Below, one piece after another: positions 8,640 to 16,945 of a DNA stretch of 48,373 bases (positions are counted from its first letter, which is position 1; each line of letters opens with the position of its first letter). A program made the position numbers and the translations under genes. A model generated the notes under the pieces. It had not been told where the DNA came from. It made no database searches and saw only the letters and a program-made list of their open reading frames with translations. This stretch comes from Alphaproteobacteria bacterium (lineage in GTDB: Bacteria; Pseudomonadota; Alphaproteobacteria; UBA6615), in the NCBI GenBank assembly GCA_028279245.1, contig JANQOE010000035.1:1-48373 (forward strand), in the 5' to 3' direction.

Positions 8640-10074
8640 GCGCGGCCTCCTGCCCATCGCGCTCGCACAGTATCCAGGAGTCACCGCCGCGTTTCGTTAC
8701 CTCGGTGATCGGAACATCCAACTCTTGGGCGATCAGTTCCATGCAGCGCCAGGTGCAGAAACCGCCTTGGCAACGGCCCATGCCGGCGCGGGTGCGGAAC
8801 TTGATGCCATCCAGGGTCTCGGCGCCGGCGCGGATGGCGGCCAGGACTTCGCCTTCTGTCACCAGTTCGCAGCGGCAGCATATGCGGGCGAAGTGGGGGT
8901 CGTTGGCGGCCTGTTGTTGCTGGGCCGCGGTGTCGAGATCGTTGAAGATGACGTGCTTCGGTACGGCGGGGGTGAAGCGCGGATTGGGTTCGAGCGTTAG
9001 CCCCTCCTGCCGCAGGATGTCGGCGACCATCTCGGCGATCGCCGGTGCGGCGGTCAGGCCCGGCGACTGGATGCCGGCCACGTTGATGAAGCCGCGGCGA
9101 GCGGTTGGACCGATGATGAAGTCCTCGCCATCGGCCACGGCCCGCAGCCCGGCAAACTCGGCAATGCAATCGCGTGGGCTGATGCCTGGCACGGTCTGTT
9201 GCACCTGGCTGAAGATCTGTTCGCTGCCGCCGGCCGAGGTGGTCAGGTCGTCGCGGGCCTCGATGGGGTTGGCGGTCGGACCGACCATGATGGTGCCGTC
9301 GAAGGTGGGGATGACCAGTACGCCCTTAGAAGTCGCGGTCGGGCAGGGGAAGATGATGCGCTTGACCAGGCCGACCAGCCGTTTGTCGAGCAGGTACTCC
9401 TCTCCCTTGCGGGCGTGAATGGAGAAGTCGCCAACGCCCGCCATCTGGGCGATGCGGTCGGCGTACATGCCTGCGCAATTGATGACAAACCTTGCGGCGA
9501 AGGTGCCGTTGCTGGTCTGCAGCCGCAGCCCATCGTCCGAATCATCGATTGCAACAACGGCACTGTCGGTCCGCAGTTCGAGTCCATTGTTGCGGGCGCT
9601 GTCGATGAGGGAGAAGCAGACTTCGTATGGGTTGACCACGCCGGCGGTCGGCGCATGGAGCGCAGCCTTGACCAGCCGATTGAGGTTGGGCTCGGCGCGG
9701 CGGACCTGCTCGCGGTCCCAGATCTCTAGGCCTGGTACGCCACGTGATTCACCGCGGTCGCGATAGTGTTGCAGTGTATCAAGCTGGTCGTCGTCCCAGG
9801 CAACCATCAACTCGCCGATGCGCTCGAAGCCGAAGTCGAGCTCTTCGTGGAGCTTGTCCCAGAGTTGATTGCCGGCCCATTCGAGCGGCCCTTTGAGGGT
9901 GTCGGCAGGGCTATGGTGGCCCGCGTGGATTATCCCGCTGTTGCTTTTGCTGGTGCCGAAACCGACCTCGCATTCCTTTTCGATGAGTATTTGCCGGATT
10001 CGATATCGGGCCAATTTTCGGGCGATCGCGCACCCAATAATGCCGCCGCCGACAATGGCAACGTCATACCCCAC
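8629..10074 (-). CDS. GlpA-like FAD-dependent glycerol-3-phosphate dehydrogenase with Fe-S domain
   Basis: A 481-residue protein: DAO-type FAD domain with [12 protein letters not shown] (8-19), the substrate domain, and a C-terminal BFD-like [2Fe-2S] domain with Cys400, Cys402, Cys435 and Cys440 (motifs CCRCELV and GRCQGGFC). This matches the anaerobic GlpA type rather than aerobic GlpD, which lacks the BFD domain. It likely oxidises glycerol 3-phosphate to dihydroxyacetone phosphate; related flavoenzymes for other substrates exist, so substrate is inferred from the linked glycerol transporter. The start is a GTG at 10074 with GGGAG 7 bases upstream. It is the first gene of the nine-gene operon and lies below an FNR/FixK-type box. 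Confidence 0.85.
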   Translation of the reverse strand: MGYDVAIVGGGIIGCAIARKLARYRIRQILIEKECEVGFGTSKSNSGIIHAGHHSPADTLKGPLEWAGNQLWDKLHEELDFGFERIGELMVAWDDDQLDTLQHYRDRGESRGVPGLEIWDREQVRRAEPNLNRLVKAALHAPTAGVVNPYEVCFSLIDSARNNGLELRTDSAVVAIDDSDDGLRLQTSNGTFAARFVINCAGMYADRIAQMAGVGDFSIHARKGEEYLLDKRLVGLVKRIIFPCPTATSKGVLVIPTFDGTIMVGPTANPIEARDDLTTSAGGSEQIFSQVQQTVPGISPRDCIAEFAGLRAVADGEDFIIGPTARRGFINVAGIQSPGLTAAPAIAEMVADILRQEGLTLEPNPRFTPAVPKHVIFNDLDTAAQQQQAANDPHFARICCRCELVTEGEVLAAIRAGAETLDGIKFRTRAGMGRCQGGFCTWRCMELIAQELDVPITEVTKRGGDSWILCERDGQEAAHAD

Positions 10075-10105
10075 CGCATCGCTCCCTAGTGTTATTAGGC
10101 CGATT

Positions 10106-10144
10106 ATTCTAAGCGGTGTGAGAGGGTGCGTTGACGTACGTCAA
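10106..10144 (-). promoter_or_regulatory. FNR/FixK-type box and -10 element of the glycerol operon
   Basis: TTGACGTACGTCAA (10131-10144) is a perfect 14-bp palindrome of the TTGAC-N4-GTCAA form bound by FNR, FixK and Anr regulators. On the minus strand TAGAAT (10111-10106) follows as a candidate -10. Transcription would then start near 10097-10099, placing the box centre about 40 bases upstream, the position of a class II activator, with a leader of about 23 bases to the GTG. The palindrome is seen directly; regulator identity and activation are inferred. Confidence 0.65.
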
Positions 10145-10353
10145 AAGCGACGGGCTAGCGGCGCACGCTCGCACAACCGCCCGGGTGTTGGTCGCTCGGG
10201 CGCAATCATGCTAGGATCTGTGTGTTGCGTTGCGGGACGCACCCTGTCCACGGGAAGGGATACTCCCACCTGCATCATCTCTTGCGATAGTTGACGCACC
10301 TTGTTTCCGCCCGTTTCGTGGACGCCGGGCCTCGATTGGAAAGAAGGGACGTC

Positions 10354-11907
10354 ATGTCAAAGGAAACTGCGCGGCGCTTTGTGTCGCCGCTGCCGAACAA
10401 GCCCAATCTCGAAGCCCAACGGAAAAGCGCTAAGGCGCTGATGCGTGCGTATTGTGCCGGGGAGCCGGAGGCCTCGGATCGGGTCGCGGCGCTGCATCCG
10501 ACGCCGCCGGCCGCCAGCGCGTTCAAGCTGAGCGACGCCCAGTTGGTGGTGGCCCGCGGCTATGGTTTCGCAAGCTGGCCGAAGCTGAAGCAGAAGATCG
10601 AGGCGCTGACGAAGACACCGACGGAACTGTTCGTCGCCGCGGTGAAGGCCGGGGATCTTGCAGCGGTCGAGCGGCTACTGGCGGACAAGGAGGTGGCGGC
10701 GCAGATCAACGCGCCGCTGTTCGACTTTGGCCGGATGGCGGTTCATGCGGCGCGGGAGAATCTGCCGCTGGTCGATCTGCTGCTGGCGCACGGCGCCGAC
10801 ATAAATAGGAAGAGCGAGTGGGAGCATGGCGGCTTCGGCATCCTGGAGGATGCGGACGCCGAGAAAGCGGCGCCGCTGATCGAGCGGGGCGCCGCGGTCG
10901 ACATCTGGTCGGCGGCACATCTGGGTGACCGCAATCGGGTGGAAGCGCTGCTCGACGCGGAGCCCGGCCTGATCGTGGCGAAGGGCGGTGACGGCAAGCG
11001 GCCGCTGCACTACGCGCGGACCGTCGAAGTCGCTGAGCTGCTGCTGGAACGCGGCGCGGAGATCGATGCGTTGGACGACGATCATTCGTCGACGCCGGCG
11101 CAGTACATGGTCGGCGACCGGGCGGAGGTTGCGCGGTTCTTGGTGAGCCGCGGGGCGAAGACCGATCTGATGATGGCGGTGGCGTTGGGGGACGTAGCCC
11201 TGGCGCTGCGGCATCTCGACGAAGACCCGGGCTCGATCCGCATGCGGATCAGTCACGAATGGTTCCCGATGATCGACAACGCGAAGAATGGCGGCCACAT
11301 CTATCAGTGGGCGATCGGCTTCTATCTGTCCGTGTTCCAAGTGGCGCGGAAGTTCGGCCGTGACGAAGTGCTGGCGTTGTTGAATGAACGCGCGGGCAAT
11401 GTGGACCGGCTGCTGGACGCGCTTTGGACCGGCGATCTGACGGAGGCGGATGCGTTGTTGGCGGCACAGCCGCGGATCGTCGCGGATGGCGGGCCGGATG
11501 TATGGCGCCATGTCGCGGATGCAGCGCGGTACAACAACACGGAACTGGTCGCGGCGATGCTGGCGCGCGGGTTCCCTGTGACGTCGACGGGGCAGCATGA
11601 ATCGACCCCGCTGCATTTCGCCGCGTTCCATGGCAACGACGCGATGGTTCGCGAAGTGTTGCGGTACGACCCGCCGCTCGAGGCGAGGGACCGGGATTTT
11701 GGCGGCACAGCGATGGGGTGGGCGATCCATGGTTCGATGGAGCCGTGGCCCGGCATCTCGTCGGATCGGTATGGCGAGGCCGTGCGGGTGTTGCTGGAGG
11801 CCGGGGCGGCGTTCCGCGAGGAGGCATTCCCGGTGGGACATGACGACATCGACGCGGCGCTGCGGGCGCATCTGTTCGAGGGGGCGGCCAGCGGCGATCC
11901 GGCCTAG
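10354..11907 (+). CDS. Ankyrin-repeat protein
   Basis: A 517-residue cytoplasmic protein without signal peptide. The N-terminal 75 residues hold a conserved block (FKLSDAQLVVARGYGFASW) seen in a family of bacterial ankyrin proteins. The rest is degenerate ankyrin repeats with the usual LLLAHGAD, LLLERGAEIDA, MLARGFPV, STPLHFAAFHGN and LLEAGA motifs. Such proteins mediate protein binding; no partner can be named. I start at the ATG at 10354, preceded by AGAAGGGA; the frame opens earlier with a TTG at 10291 but that has no ribosome site. The gene is divergent from the glycerol operon, so the 280-base gap between them (10075-10353) holds both promoters. Confidence 0.8.
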   Translation: MSKETARRFVSPLPNKPNLEAQRKSAKALMRAYCAGEPEASDRVAALHPTPPAASAFKLSDAQLVVARGYGFASWPKLKQKIEALTKTPTELFVAAVKAGDLAAVERLLADKEVAAQINAPLFDFGRMAVHAARENLPLVDLLLAHGADINRKSEWEHGGFGILEDADAEKAAPLIERGAAVDIWSAAHLGDRNRVEALLDAEPGLIVAKGGDGKRPLHYARTVEVAELLLERGAEIDALDDDHSSTPAQYMVGDRAEVARFLVSRGAKTDLMMAVALGDVALALRHLDEDPGSIRMRISHEWFPMIDNAKNGGHIYQWAIGFYLSVFQVARKFGRDEVLALLNERAGNVDRLLDALWTGDLTEADALLAAQPRIVADGGPDVWRHVADAARYNNTELVAAMLARGFPVTSTGQHESTPLHFAAFHGNDAMVREVLRYDPPLEARDRDFGGTAMGWAIHGSMEPWPGISSDRYGEAVRVLLEAGAAFREEAFPVGHDDIDAALRAHLFEGAASGDPA

Positions 11908-12009
11908 GGGATGGCGGCGGGTCACCCGCACGACGCGCTCCTATATATAGGGTGTGTCGGGGGCCGGTGGCCCGCCGATCCGTTAACCAATGTCTGCTAA
12001 ACCTGGGGC

Positions 12010-12444
12010 ATGGATGCGCATCTCGAACTCGATAGACCGGTCGTGGCGTCCTGGCGGCTGACACGGTTTGCCTGGCAAGTGGCCGGGGGCCTGTGCGTGC
12101 TGCTGGGGGTGATCGGTATCCCGCTGCCGCTGCTGCCGACAACGCCGTTCCTGCTGCTGGCCGCCTACTGTTTCGCCCGTGGGTCGGAACGGTTGCATGA
12201 CTGGCTGGTGACGCACCCGCGACTGGGCCCGCCGATCGCGGACTGGCGCCGGTACGGGGCCATCTCGCGACGCGGCAAGACCTGGGCCGGCGTGGCGATG
12301 GGGGCGGCCTTCATGATCGCTCTGGTCATGGGCGCGCCCGGCTATGCGCTGGGCATGCAGGCGCTCGTGCTGGCTTGCGTCGGCCTATTCATTTTTACCC
12401 GGCCGTCGCCGCCGCAGGTGCGGCCGATCCCCATAGAAGAGTAG
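12010..12444 (+). CDS. YbaN/DUF454 inner-membrane protein
   Basis: A 144-residue membrane protein of the DUF454 family. The hallmark [27 protein letters not shown] lies at about residues 37-61, with a second hydrophobic pair near the C terminus ([15 protein letters not shown] and [12 protein letters not shown]). The segment [24 protein letters not shown] is the conserved cytoplasmic loop. The family has no firm biochemical function. The ATG has no clear Shine-Dalgarno site. A probable remnant gene follows after 9 bases. Confidence 0.85.
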   Translation: MDAHLELDRPVVASWRLTRFAWQVAGGLCVLLGVIGIPLPLLPTTPFLLLAAYCFARGSERLHDWLVTHPRLGPPIADWRRYGAISRRGKTWAGVAMGAAFMIALVMGAPGYALGMQALVLACVGLFIFTRPSPPQVRPIPIEE

Positions 12445-12453
12445 GGTGTCGGC

Positions 12454-12610
12454 ATGCGGTACGAGGTCGAGAGGATCTTCACCGACTGGGCATTCAATGT
12501 GCCCGGGACCAGTCATCTGGAATCCGGCATGCACCGGCTGGACCGAACTGCAGCCAGGGGACGAGTGCCGGATCATGTCGGGGCACATCCGGTTCCGGCG
12601 GGTCGACTAG
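12454..12610 (+). pseudogene. Frameshifted small gene ending in a duplicated 3' end
   Basis: One frame from the ATG at 12454 reads MRYEVERIFTDWAFNVPG, and the neighbouring frame continues PVIWNPACTGWTELQPGDE and on to HIRFRRVD before TAG at 12608-12610. Joined near 12500 they would give one protein of about 51 residues; no single frame does. I read this as a small gene with a one-base frameshift. I do not recognise the family. Its last 26 bases recur exactly at 13401-13426, on the other side of the next gene. Confidence 0.4.
12585..12610 (+). repeat. 26-bp direct repeat, left copy
   Basis: A perfect 26-base match to 13401-13426, running from ACATCCGG to CGACTAG. This copy forms the 3' end, including the stop codon, of the frameshifted small gene. 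Together the copies bound 790 bases that contain a single lower-GC gene. Duplication of a gene's 3' end around an insert is the pattern left by site-specific integration, though homologous duplication could give the same picture. Confidence 0.8.
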
Positions 12611-12616
12611 GCAGCA

Positions 12617-13375
12617 ATGTCTTTGGCACTTAGAGGCGTCGCTACGTTCATCGCGTTTGCTCTAGGCTTGGCCAGAGCATTTGCCCAGCCGGTGGATCCT
12701 CAGCAGCTTGCCGAAGTCTTTGATCGGGTGGTGTTTAGCAACCCCGCCAGTGAAGCCGTGCGGCACCGGCTTCTGAGAGCAAGAAGTAAAGGCGTAAGGA
12801 TCTCGCTCGACGATTCCGTGCTAGCGATGCCTGAGTATCAGGCTCTTGTGGTAGCTGTGGCCGACCAAATCACCCAACTCACGGATGTCCCAGTGTCGGT
12901 TGAGTTTGGGGGTGCGGATGGCGATGTGCGCATCTTTCTTGAGGAACCAAAACACTGGTACTTGATATTCCAGCATCTCGGATATGACGTTGAGGTCACC
13001 GAGGCGCAACTCGTGAACTTCCCGGACGGCAGCCCGCGGCCGTGCCTCTCATTGCTCCGGAGAAACGATAAGAGATTTGCTTTGACGGGGGGAGCTCTCC
13101 TGTTGGATCCGGACCAGCCCGACTCTTCCGTTCGATACTGCATCGTCAAAGAACTCCTGGGTCACTTTGGGCTGCTTTCGGATTTCGATGGTGATGATCT
13201 AGCCGGTCGTTTGGATACAGTTTTTGACGTCAATCAGAAGCCTTCAGTCAGTGGCGTCTTACCGTTTGATGCGGAGATGCTTCGCGTTCTCTACAGCGAC
13301 TGTCTGCGCTCAGGTATGTCGCGCCACCAGGTGCTGAAACAGATCCAGAACTGTCACTACGGACAAACGCAGTAG
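12617..13375 (+). CDS. Secreted DUF2927-like protein on a lower-GC insert
   Basis: A 252-residue protein with a Sec signal peptide (MSLALRGVATFIAFALGLARAFA). The C-terminal half has the layout of DUF2927: a Cys in YCIVKELLGHFGLLSDFDGD (about 168-187), an acidic DTVFD segment, and LPFDAEMLRVLYSDCLRSGM near the end. DUF2927 proteins look like distant relatives of secreted zinc peptidases, but the usual HExxH is not present here and no activity is claimed. The DNA is visibly less GC-rich and uses more A/T-ending codons than its neighbours. It is the only gene between two exact 26-bp repeats, suggesting acquisition as a unit. Confidence 0.65.
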   Translation: MSLALRGVATFIAFALGLARAFAQPVDPQQLAEVFDRVVFSNPASEAVRHRLLRARSKGVRISLDDSVLAMPEYQALVVAVADQITQLTDVPVSVEFGGADGDVRIFLEEPKHWYLIFQHLGYDVEVTEAQLVNFPDGSPRPCLSLLRRNDKRFALTGGALLLDPDQPDSSVRYCIVKELLGHFGLLSDFDGDDLAGRLDTVFDVNQKPSVSGVLPFDAEMLRVLYSDCLRSGMSRHQVLKQIQNCHYGQTQ

Positions 13376-13400
13376 GGCCGCTGAGCGGTTGGGATGAGTG

Positions 13401-13426
13401 ACATCCGGTTCCGGCGGGTCGACTAG
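13401..13426 (+). repeat. 26-bp direct repeat, right copy
   Basis: Exact copy of 12585-12610, lying 25 bases after the stop of the DUF2927-like gene and just before the YjbR gene. Here it is not attached to any visible reading frame, as expected if it is the duplicated end of the small gene at 12454-12610. Confidence 0.8.
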
Positions 13427-13444
13427 TCCACTATTGTGCGCGGT

Positions 13445-13798
13445 ATGCCCGCGCTGAAGACCGTCGAGAACAAGCTCCGCAAGTTGGCACTCGGTTATCC
13501 CGAGACCAAGGAGGATTTCCCGTGGGGCGAGAGTGCTTTCAAGGTGCGGAACAAGACCTTCCTGTTCCTGTCAACCCATGACGGCGGGCTCACCCTGTCG
13601 ATGAAGCTGCCGCAGTCGCGGGAGTTCGCGCTGGAGTATCCGTTCACCGAGCCGACTGGCTACAATTTGGGTAAAAGTGGCTGGGTTTCGGCGCGCTTTG
13701 GCGCCGGCGACGACGTGCCCATGGATGTGCTGGCGGCTTGGATGGACGAGAGTTTCCGCGCGGTCGCGCCGAAGAAGCTGCTGACGCTTCTGGGATAG
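13445..13798 (+). CDS. MmcQ/YjbR family protein
   Basis: A 117-residue small cytoplasmic protein of the YjbR/MmcQ fold. Diagnostic segments are [25 protein letters not shown] near the N terminus and [10 protein letters not shown] later, ending in a helix with [15 protein letters not shown]. The family is described as DNA-binding-like on structural grounds; its cellular role is not established. I use the ATG at 13445; an in-frame GTG three codons upstream is also possible, and neither has a good ribosome site. Confidence 0.85.
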   Translation: MPALKTVENKLRKLALGYPETKEDFPWGESAFKVRNKTFLFLSTHDGGLTLSMKLPQSREFALEYPFTEPTGYNLGKSGWVSARFGAGDDVPMDVLAAWMDESFRAVAPKKLLTLLG

Positions 13799-13864
13799 TT
13801 TAGGCTTCCTTAGCCCTGTTTCGTGCACACTCCCGGTGGAATTTCCCGCCGAGGTTAACGAGAG

Positions 13865-15211
13865 ATGAAGCTCCGCTTGTCCGCGAAATGGGGTCGTGCC
13901 GGCCGGCAGATCGGCCGGGGCATGGCGGCGTTGACCGGTGTTGCGATGGCTGGCGCCGTGGTCGGCAGTGCGGCGCAGACCACGCGGTCGGAAGCGACCA
14001 TCCTGCAGTATGACTCGCAAGGACGGGTGATCGAGCGGGTCTTGGTGCTGCCCTATGAAGGCGATGGCACGGCCAATGGTGCGGCCGGTCCGGGCGGACA
14101 GACCGGGCCCGGGGCGGCCGATCCGGACGGCGCCGCCGCTGTCGGGCAAGCGCTGTTCGTGCCTGGCGAGATTCTGGCGGTCAGCCAGGATCCGGCGTTC
14201 GGGGCGCGGGCACGGTCGGCCGGGTTCCCGACATTGGAGCGCAGTGCACTCGGCGGCTTGGAGATGACGGTCTATCGGCTGCGTACGCCCGCGCGGACGC
14301 CGGTGCCGCAAGCATTGTCGGCGTTCCGGCAAGCGTTTCCCGGCGTTGCCGCCGATACCAATGCGATTGTCCGGCCCGCGGCCAGCAACAATGGCTGGGA
14401 TGCGGTGGGCACCGTCGGTTGGCCGGCACAGCGGGCTGGGTGTGGCCGCGGCGCGAAGATCGGCATGATCGATACGCCGCTGGACATCGGGCACAGCGCT
14501 TTCGTCAACCGGCAGGTGGAACAACGCTCCTTTCTGCCACGGGGCAAGACGATGGCACCGCCGGGTCACGGAACGGCGGTGGCCGCGCTGCTGGTCGGCG
14601 ATCCGGATTCCGAGGGCTTTGGTGGGCTGGTGCCGGAGGCGGCCTTGTACGCCGGCAACATCTTCGAGGAGTTGGAGACCGGCCAGGTGGTCGGCAACTT
14701 GCACGCGCTGTTGCAGGCGTTCGATTGGATCGTCCAGCGCGATGTGGATGTGCTCAACTTGAGCCTGGAGACCGGCAGTAACGTGATCTTGGACCGGGCG
14801 GTCGAACGAACGCTGCGCAAGGGGCTGGTGGTTGTTGCCGCCGCAGGCAACGGTGGTGCCGAGGCGCGGCCGGCGTTTCCGGCGGCGCATCCACAGGTGT
14901 TGGCGGCCACCGCGATCGACCCGGACCTGCGGGCGTACCGGTACGCCAACCATGGCGACTATATCGACTTCGCCGCACCGGGCGTGCAGCTTTGGACGGC
15001 GGTGCCCGGCGGCGGCAAGTTTCAGAGTGGTACGTCCTTCGCCGTGCCGTTCCTGACGGCCGCCGTGGCGATGCAGTTGTCGACCGGCGAGAACACAGAT
15101 GCCGGTGCCGTGCGGGAGGCGCTGAGTCGTTCGGTGCGCGACCTGGGCCCGCCAGGCAAGGATGACGTGTATGGCTGGGGCCTGCTGGCCTATCATCCGG
15201 ATTGTTCCTGA
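13865..15211 (+). CDS. Exported subtilisin-like (S8) serine protease
   Basis: A 448-residue protein. Residues 1-37 form a long signal peptide with a hydrophobic stretch ending SAAQT. A Gly/Ala-rich linker follows (about 65-95), then a putative pro-region, and the S8 domain from about 195. The catalytic triad is complete: Asp203 (GMIDTPLD), His235 (PPGHGTAVA) and Ser391 (SGTSFAVP), with the oxyanion Asn329 in AAAGNGG. It ends with YGWGLLAYHPDCS. It should act in the periplasm or outside the cell as an endopeptidase; substrates cannot be predicted. Similar proteins elsewhere are often followed by anti-sigma or regulatory genes, but the neighbours here (YjbR, YHS) give no hint. Confidence 0.9.
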   Translation: MKLRLSAKWGRAGRQIGRGMAALTGVAMAGAVVGSAAQTTRSEATILQYDSQGRVIERVLVLPYEGDGTANGAAGPGGQTGPGAADPDGAAAVGQALFVPGEILAVSQDPAFGARARSAGFPTLERSALGGLEMTVYRLRTPARTPVPQALSAFRQAFPGVAADTNAIVRPAASNNGWDAVGTVGWPAQRAGCGRGAKIGMIDTPLDIGHSAFVNRQVEQRSFLPRGKTMAPPGHGTAVAALLVGDPDSEGFGGLVPEAALYAGNIFEELETGQVVGNLHALLQAFDWIVQRDVDVLNLSLETGSNVILDRAVERTLRKGLVVVAAAGNGGAEARPAFPAAHPQVLAATAIDPDLRAYRYANHGDYIDFAAPGVQLWTAVPGGGKFQSGTSFAVPFLTAAVAMQLSTGENTDAGAVREALSRSVRDLGPPGKDDVYGWGLLAYHPDCS

Positions 15212-15340
15212 GCGAGATAAGGCCGAGATCGCGGATCGTTGAAGGCCGTGGCGGTGGGTGGCGGCGACAGTGCGATTGTTTCGTGAGATTTGCGGCCCAT
15301 GTCCGATGCATCCGCATGGCATCTTTCTGAGGACGCATAG

Positions 15341-15796
15341 ATGAGCTTTCGAACGATATGGCGGGCGCTTTTGGTGGTGCCGCTGTTGGTTGTATTGCAT
15401 GGGCCGGCGAATGCGATCGAGCCGACCTTCACGGCCGACGGCGCGGCGATCCGCGGGTTCGATCCGGTGGCGTATTTCACCCTGGGCGAGCCGACCGAGG
15501 GCGACCCGTCGATCACCCATGAATACGAAGGTGCGACGTGGCAGTTCGCCAGCACCGAACATCGCGACCTGTTCGCCGCCGATCCGGCCAAGTACGCGCC
15601 GCAATACGGTGGGTATTGTGCCTGGGCGGCGAGCCGCAACTATGTGGCGTCGACCGACCCGGAGGCGTGGGAAATCGTCGACGACAAGCTGTATCTGAAC
15701 TTTTCGCGGCTGATCCACGCGCGGTGGACGGTCGGCAAGCGCAGCAACATCGAAAAGGGTGATGCCAACTGGCCGGGTCTGTTGGCAGGGAACTAA
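15341..15796 (+). CDS. Exported YHS-domain protein
   Basis: A 151-residue protein with a signal peptide (WRALLVVPLLVVLHGPANA, cleaved about residue 25) and one YHS domain. The signature is GAAIRGFDPVAYFTLGEPTEGD, then ATWQFASTEHRDLFAADPAKYAPQYGGYCAWAAS with a Cys and conserved Tyr residues. YHS domains are thought to bind metals; exported single-domain members are common in proteobacteria and remain uncharacterised. A strong intrinsic terminator follows about 90 bases after its stop, so its transcript ends there. Confidence 0.88.
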   Translation: MSFRTIWRALLVVPLLVVLHGPANAIEPTFTADGAAIRGFDPVAYFTLGEPTEGDPSITHEYEGATWQFASTEHRDLFAADPAKYAPQYGGYCAWAASRNYVASTDPEAWEIVDDKLYLNFSRLIHARWTVGKRSNIEKGDANWPGLLAGN

Positions 15797-15885
15797 ACAC
15801 GGTCGGCGGGGCGGCGGGTTCGCGCGCCGTCCCGCCATTGACCGTGCATTTCTGAGAGCGCCGCGAGCGGCGTCCCCTCACCCAA

Positions 15886-15915
15886 CCCTCCCCCGCAGGG
15901 GGGAGGGCTTTTTTT
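15886..15915 (+). terminator. Intrinsic terminator after the YHS gene
   Basis: A GC-rich 9-bp stem (CCCTCCCCC at 15886-15894 with GGGGGAGGG at 15899-15907) has a 4-base loop and is followed by C then seven Ts. This is a textbook plus-strand terminator. The stem sequence belongs to the same C-rich/G-rich repeat type as the copies at 37559 and 38721, so it may be a repeat element used as a terminator. Confidence 0.8.
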
Positions 15916-15982
15916 AATTGGTCTCGTTGTTTGTCATTGTGCGTTCGGGTCGGTCTGGATCATCGGCGATGATGGATCAGAG

Positions 15983-16708
15983 TTATGCCGCGGGCGGTGG
16001 GTCGCCGCCGGGTGGGGGTGGCTCGCGGGTTGGGGGCATGACAACCACCTTGTCACCGGGCGCCGGCTGCCTCTGCTGCTGACTCGGGTGGATGCCGACG
16101 GCGAGATCGAAGGTCTCCCATGGGTCTTTCCAGGGCGGTTCCGGTTCTTCCTCGAAGAAGGTGGGGTGTTCGCGGTGGTCGGCGCCGCTGCGCAGGGACG
16201 GCGCCAGGAAGTCTGCTTCCTTGGCCGTGGGCGGCGGCGGCTCCGGCCGACGCGGGACGCGGGCGGGCCGGAACGGCTCGGCTTTGTCCGGGTCGTGGGT
16301 ATTGAGCGCGGTTTCGATGTCGCGGCGGATATGGGTGGCGACCTCGCCCGGTCCATCGGGCAATCTGGGGAGGATGAAGTGATGCAGTTGCCACAGCCCG
16401 TCCCAACCATGTCTGGGTCGCCAATAGGGTCGGTTGTCCAGGTACCAAAGAATGTCGTCGACCAGCCACCAGCACCCGTGGGTGACGGGCAGCGGCTTGT
16501 CGAGCAGTTGCGTGAGGATGCGGCGCGCGGCGCGGGTGGCGCTTTCATAAGGAACGTGGCGGTGGTTGCGGATGAAGATCCACTGGTCGTTGGGCAGCAG
16601 TCTGCCGCAGGCGTCGCGCACCTGCTGCGCCAGGATATAGCCGGCAACGCGGCCTTCGGCGGCGCGGTGTTCGAGACGGCGGATGCGGCGGTTGAGGCTA
16701 CGGTTCAT
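15983..16708 (-). CDS. Hypothetical protein with proline-rich tail, paired with DUF5681 gene
   Basis: A 241-residue protein starting MNRSLNRRIRRLEHRAAEG, a basic helix. The central part is rich in Trp and aromatic residues (GCWWLVDDILWYLDNRPYW), and the C-terminal third is proline-rich and probably disordered (PRRPEPPPPTAKE, then PPPPGGDPPPAA). No signal peptide. I do not recognise a family. The same-strand DUF5681 gene lies upstream, 237 bases away, separated by palindromic repeats. The long even coding frame and ATG start argue it is real. Confidence 0.6.
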   Translation of the reverse strand: MNRSLNRRIRRLEHRAAEGRVAGYILAQQVRDACGRLLPNDQWIFIRNHRHVPYESATRAARRILTQLLDKPLPVTHGCWWLVDDILWYLDNRPYWRPRHGWDGLWQLHHFILPRLPDGPGEVATHIRRDIETALNTHDPDKAEPFRPARVPRRPEPPPPTAKEADFLAPSLRSGADHREHPTFFEEEPEPPWKDPWETFDLAVGIHPSQQQRQPAPGDKVVVMPPTREPPPPGGDPPPAA

Positions 16709-16715
16709 GGTTTGG

Positions 16716-16937
16716 GTTGGTTGGTGTCATCCCGTGCGCACCACAGCATGCCAATGTTGCGGTGCCGACCCGGGATCCATGCTGCCGGGGTCCAAAACTG
16801 CGATGTGGATCCCGGATCTGCGGAGCACCACTTCGTGCTGCGCCGCGTCCGGGATGACAGTCTGGATCTGCGGAGCACCACTTCGGTCCTCGCTGACACC
16901 TCGGTCATCGAGAGACCACCACGTCTGGGATGACACT
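16716..16937. repeat. Composite palindromic repeat (REP-like) cluster
   Basis: A run of the GGATCCCGGG / CCGGGATGACA words in alternating orientation: TGTCATCCCG at the left, CCCGGGATCCA, then TGGATCCCGGATC, CCGGGATGACAG, and TGGGATGACAC at the right. Within it a 22-base segment (GGATCTGCGGAGCACCACTT and two more bases) occurs twice, at 16814-16835 and 16864-16885. The same words form the repeats at 18086 and 19857. These are intergenic palindromic elements known across alphaproteobacteria; here they fill the gap between the DUF5681 gene and its downstream partner. Confidence 0.75.
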
Positions 16938-16945
16938 AGCGGCCG

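Noticed and set aside
10131..10144. The palindrome TTGACGTACGTCAA as a CRP site
   Set aside because: CRP sites have TGTGA-N6-TCACA; the TTGAC-N4-GTCAA form and the anaerobic-type enzyme fit FNR/FixK better.
10675..11931. A 418-codon minus-strand frame opposite the ankyrin gene
   Set aside because: The plus strand shows clear ankyrin repeats; the minus frame is a shadow of GC-rich third positions.
13571..15838. A 755-codon open frame on the minus strand opposite the protease and YHS genes
   Set aside because: High-GC DNA often leaves the opposite strand open. The plus-strand genes here have signal peptides and complete catalytic motifs; the minus frame is Arg/Pro-rich without domains.
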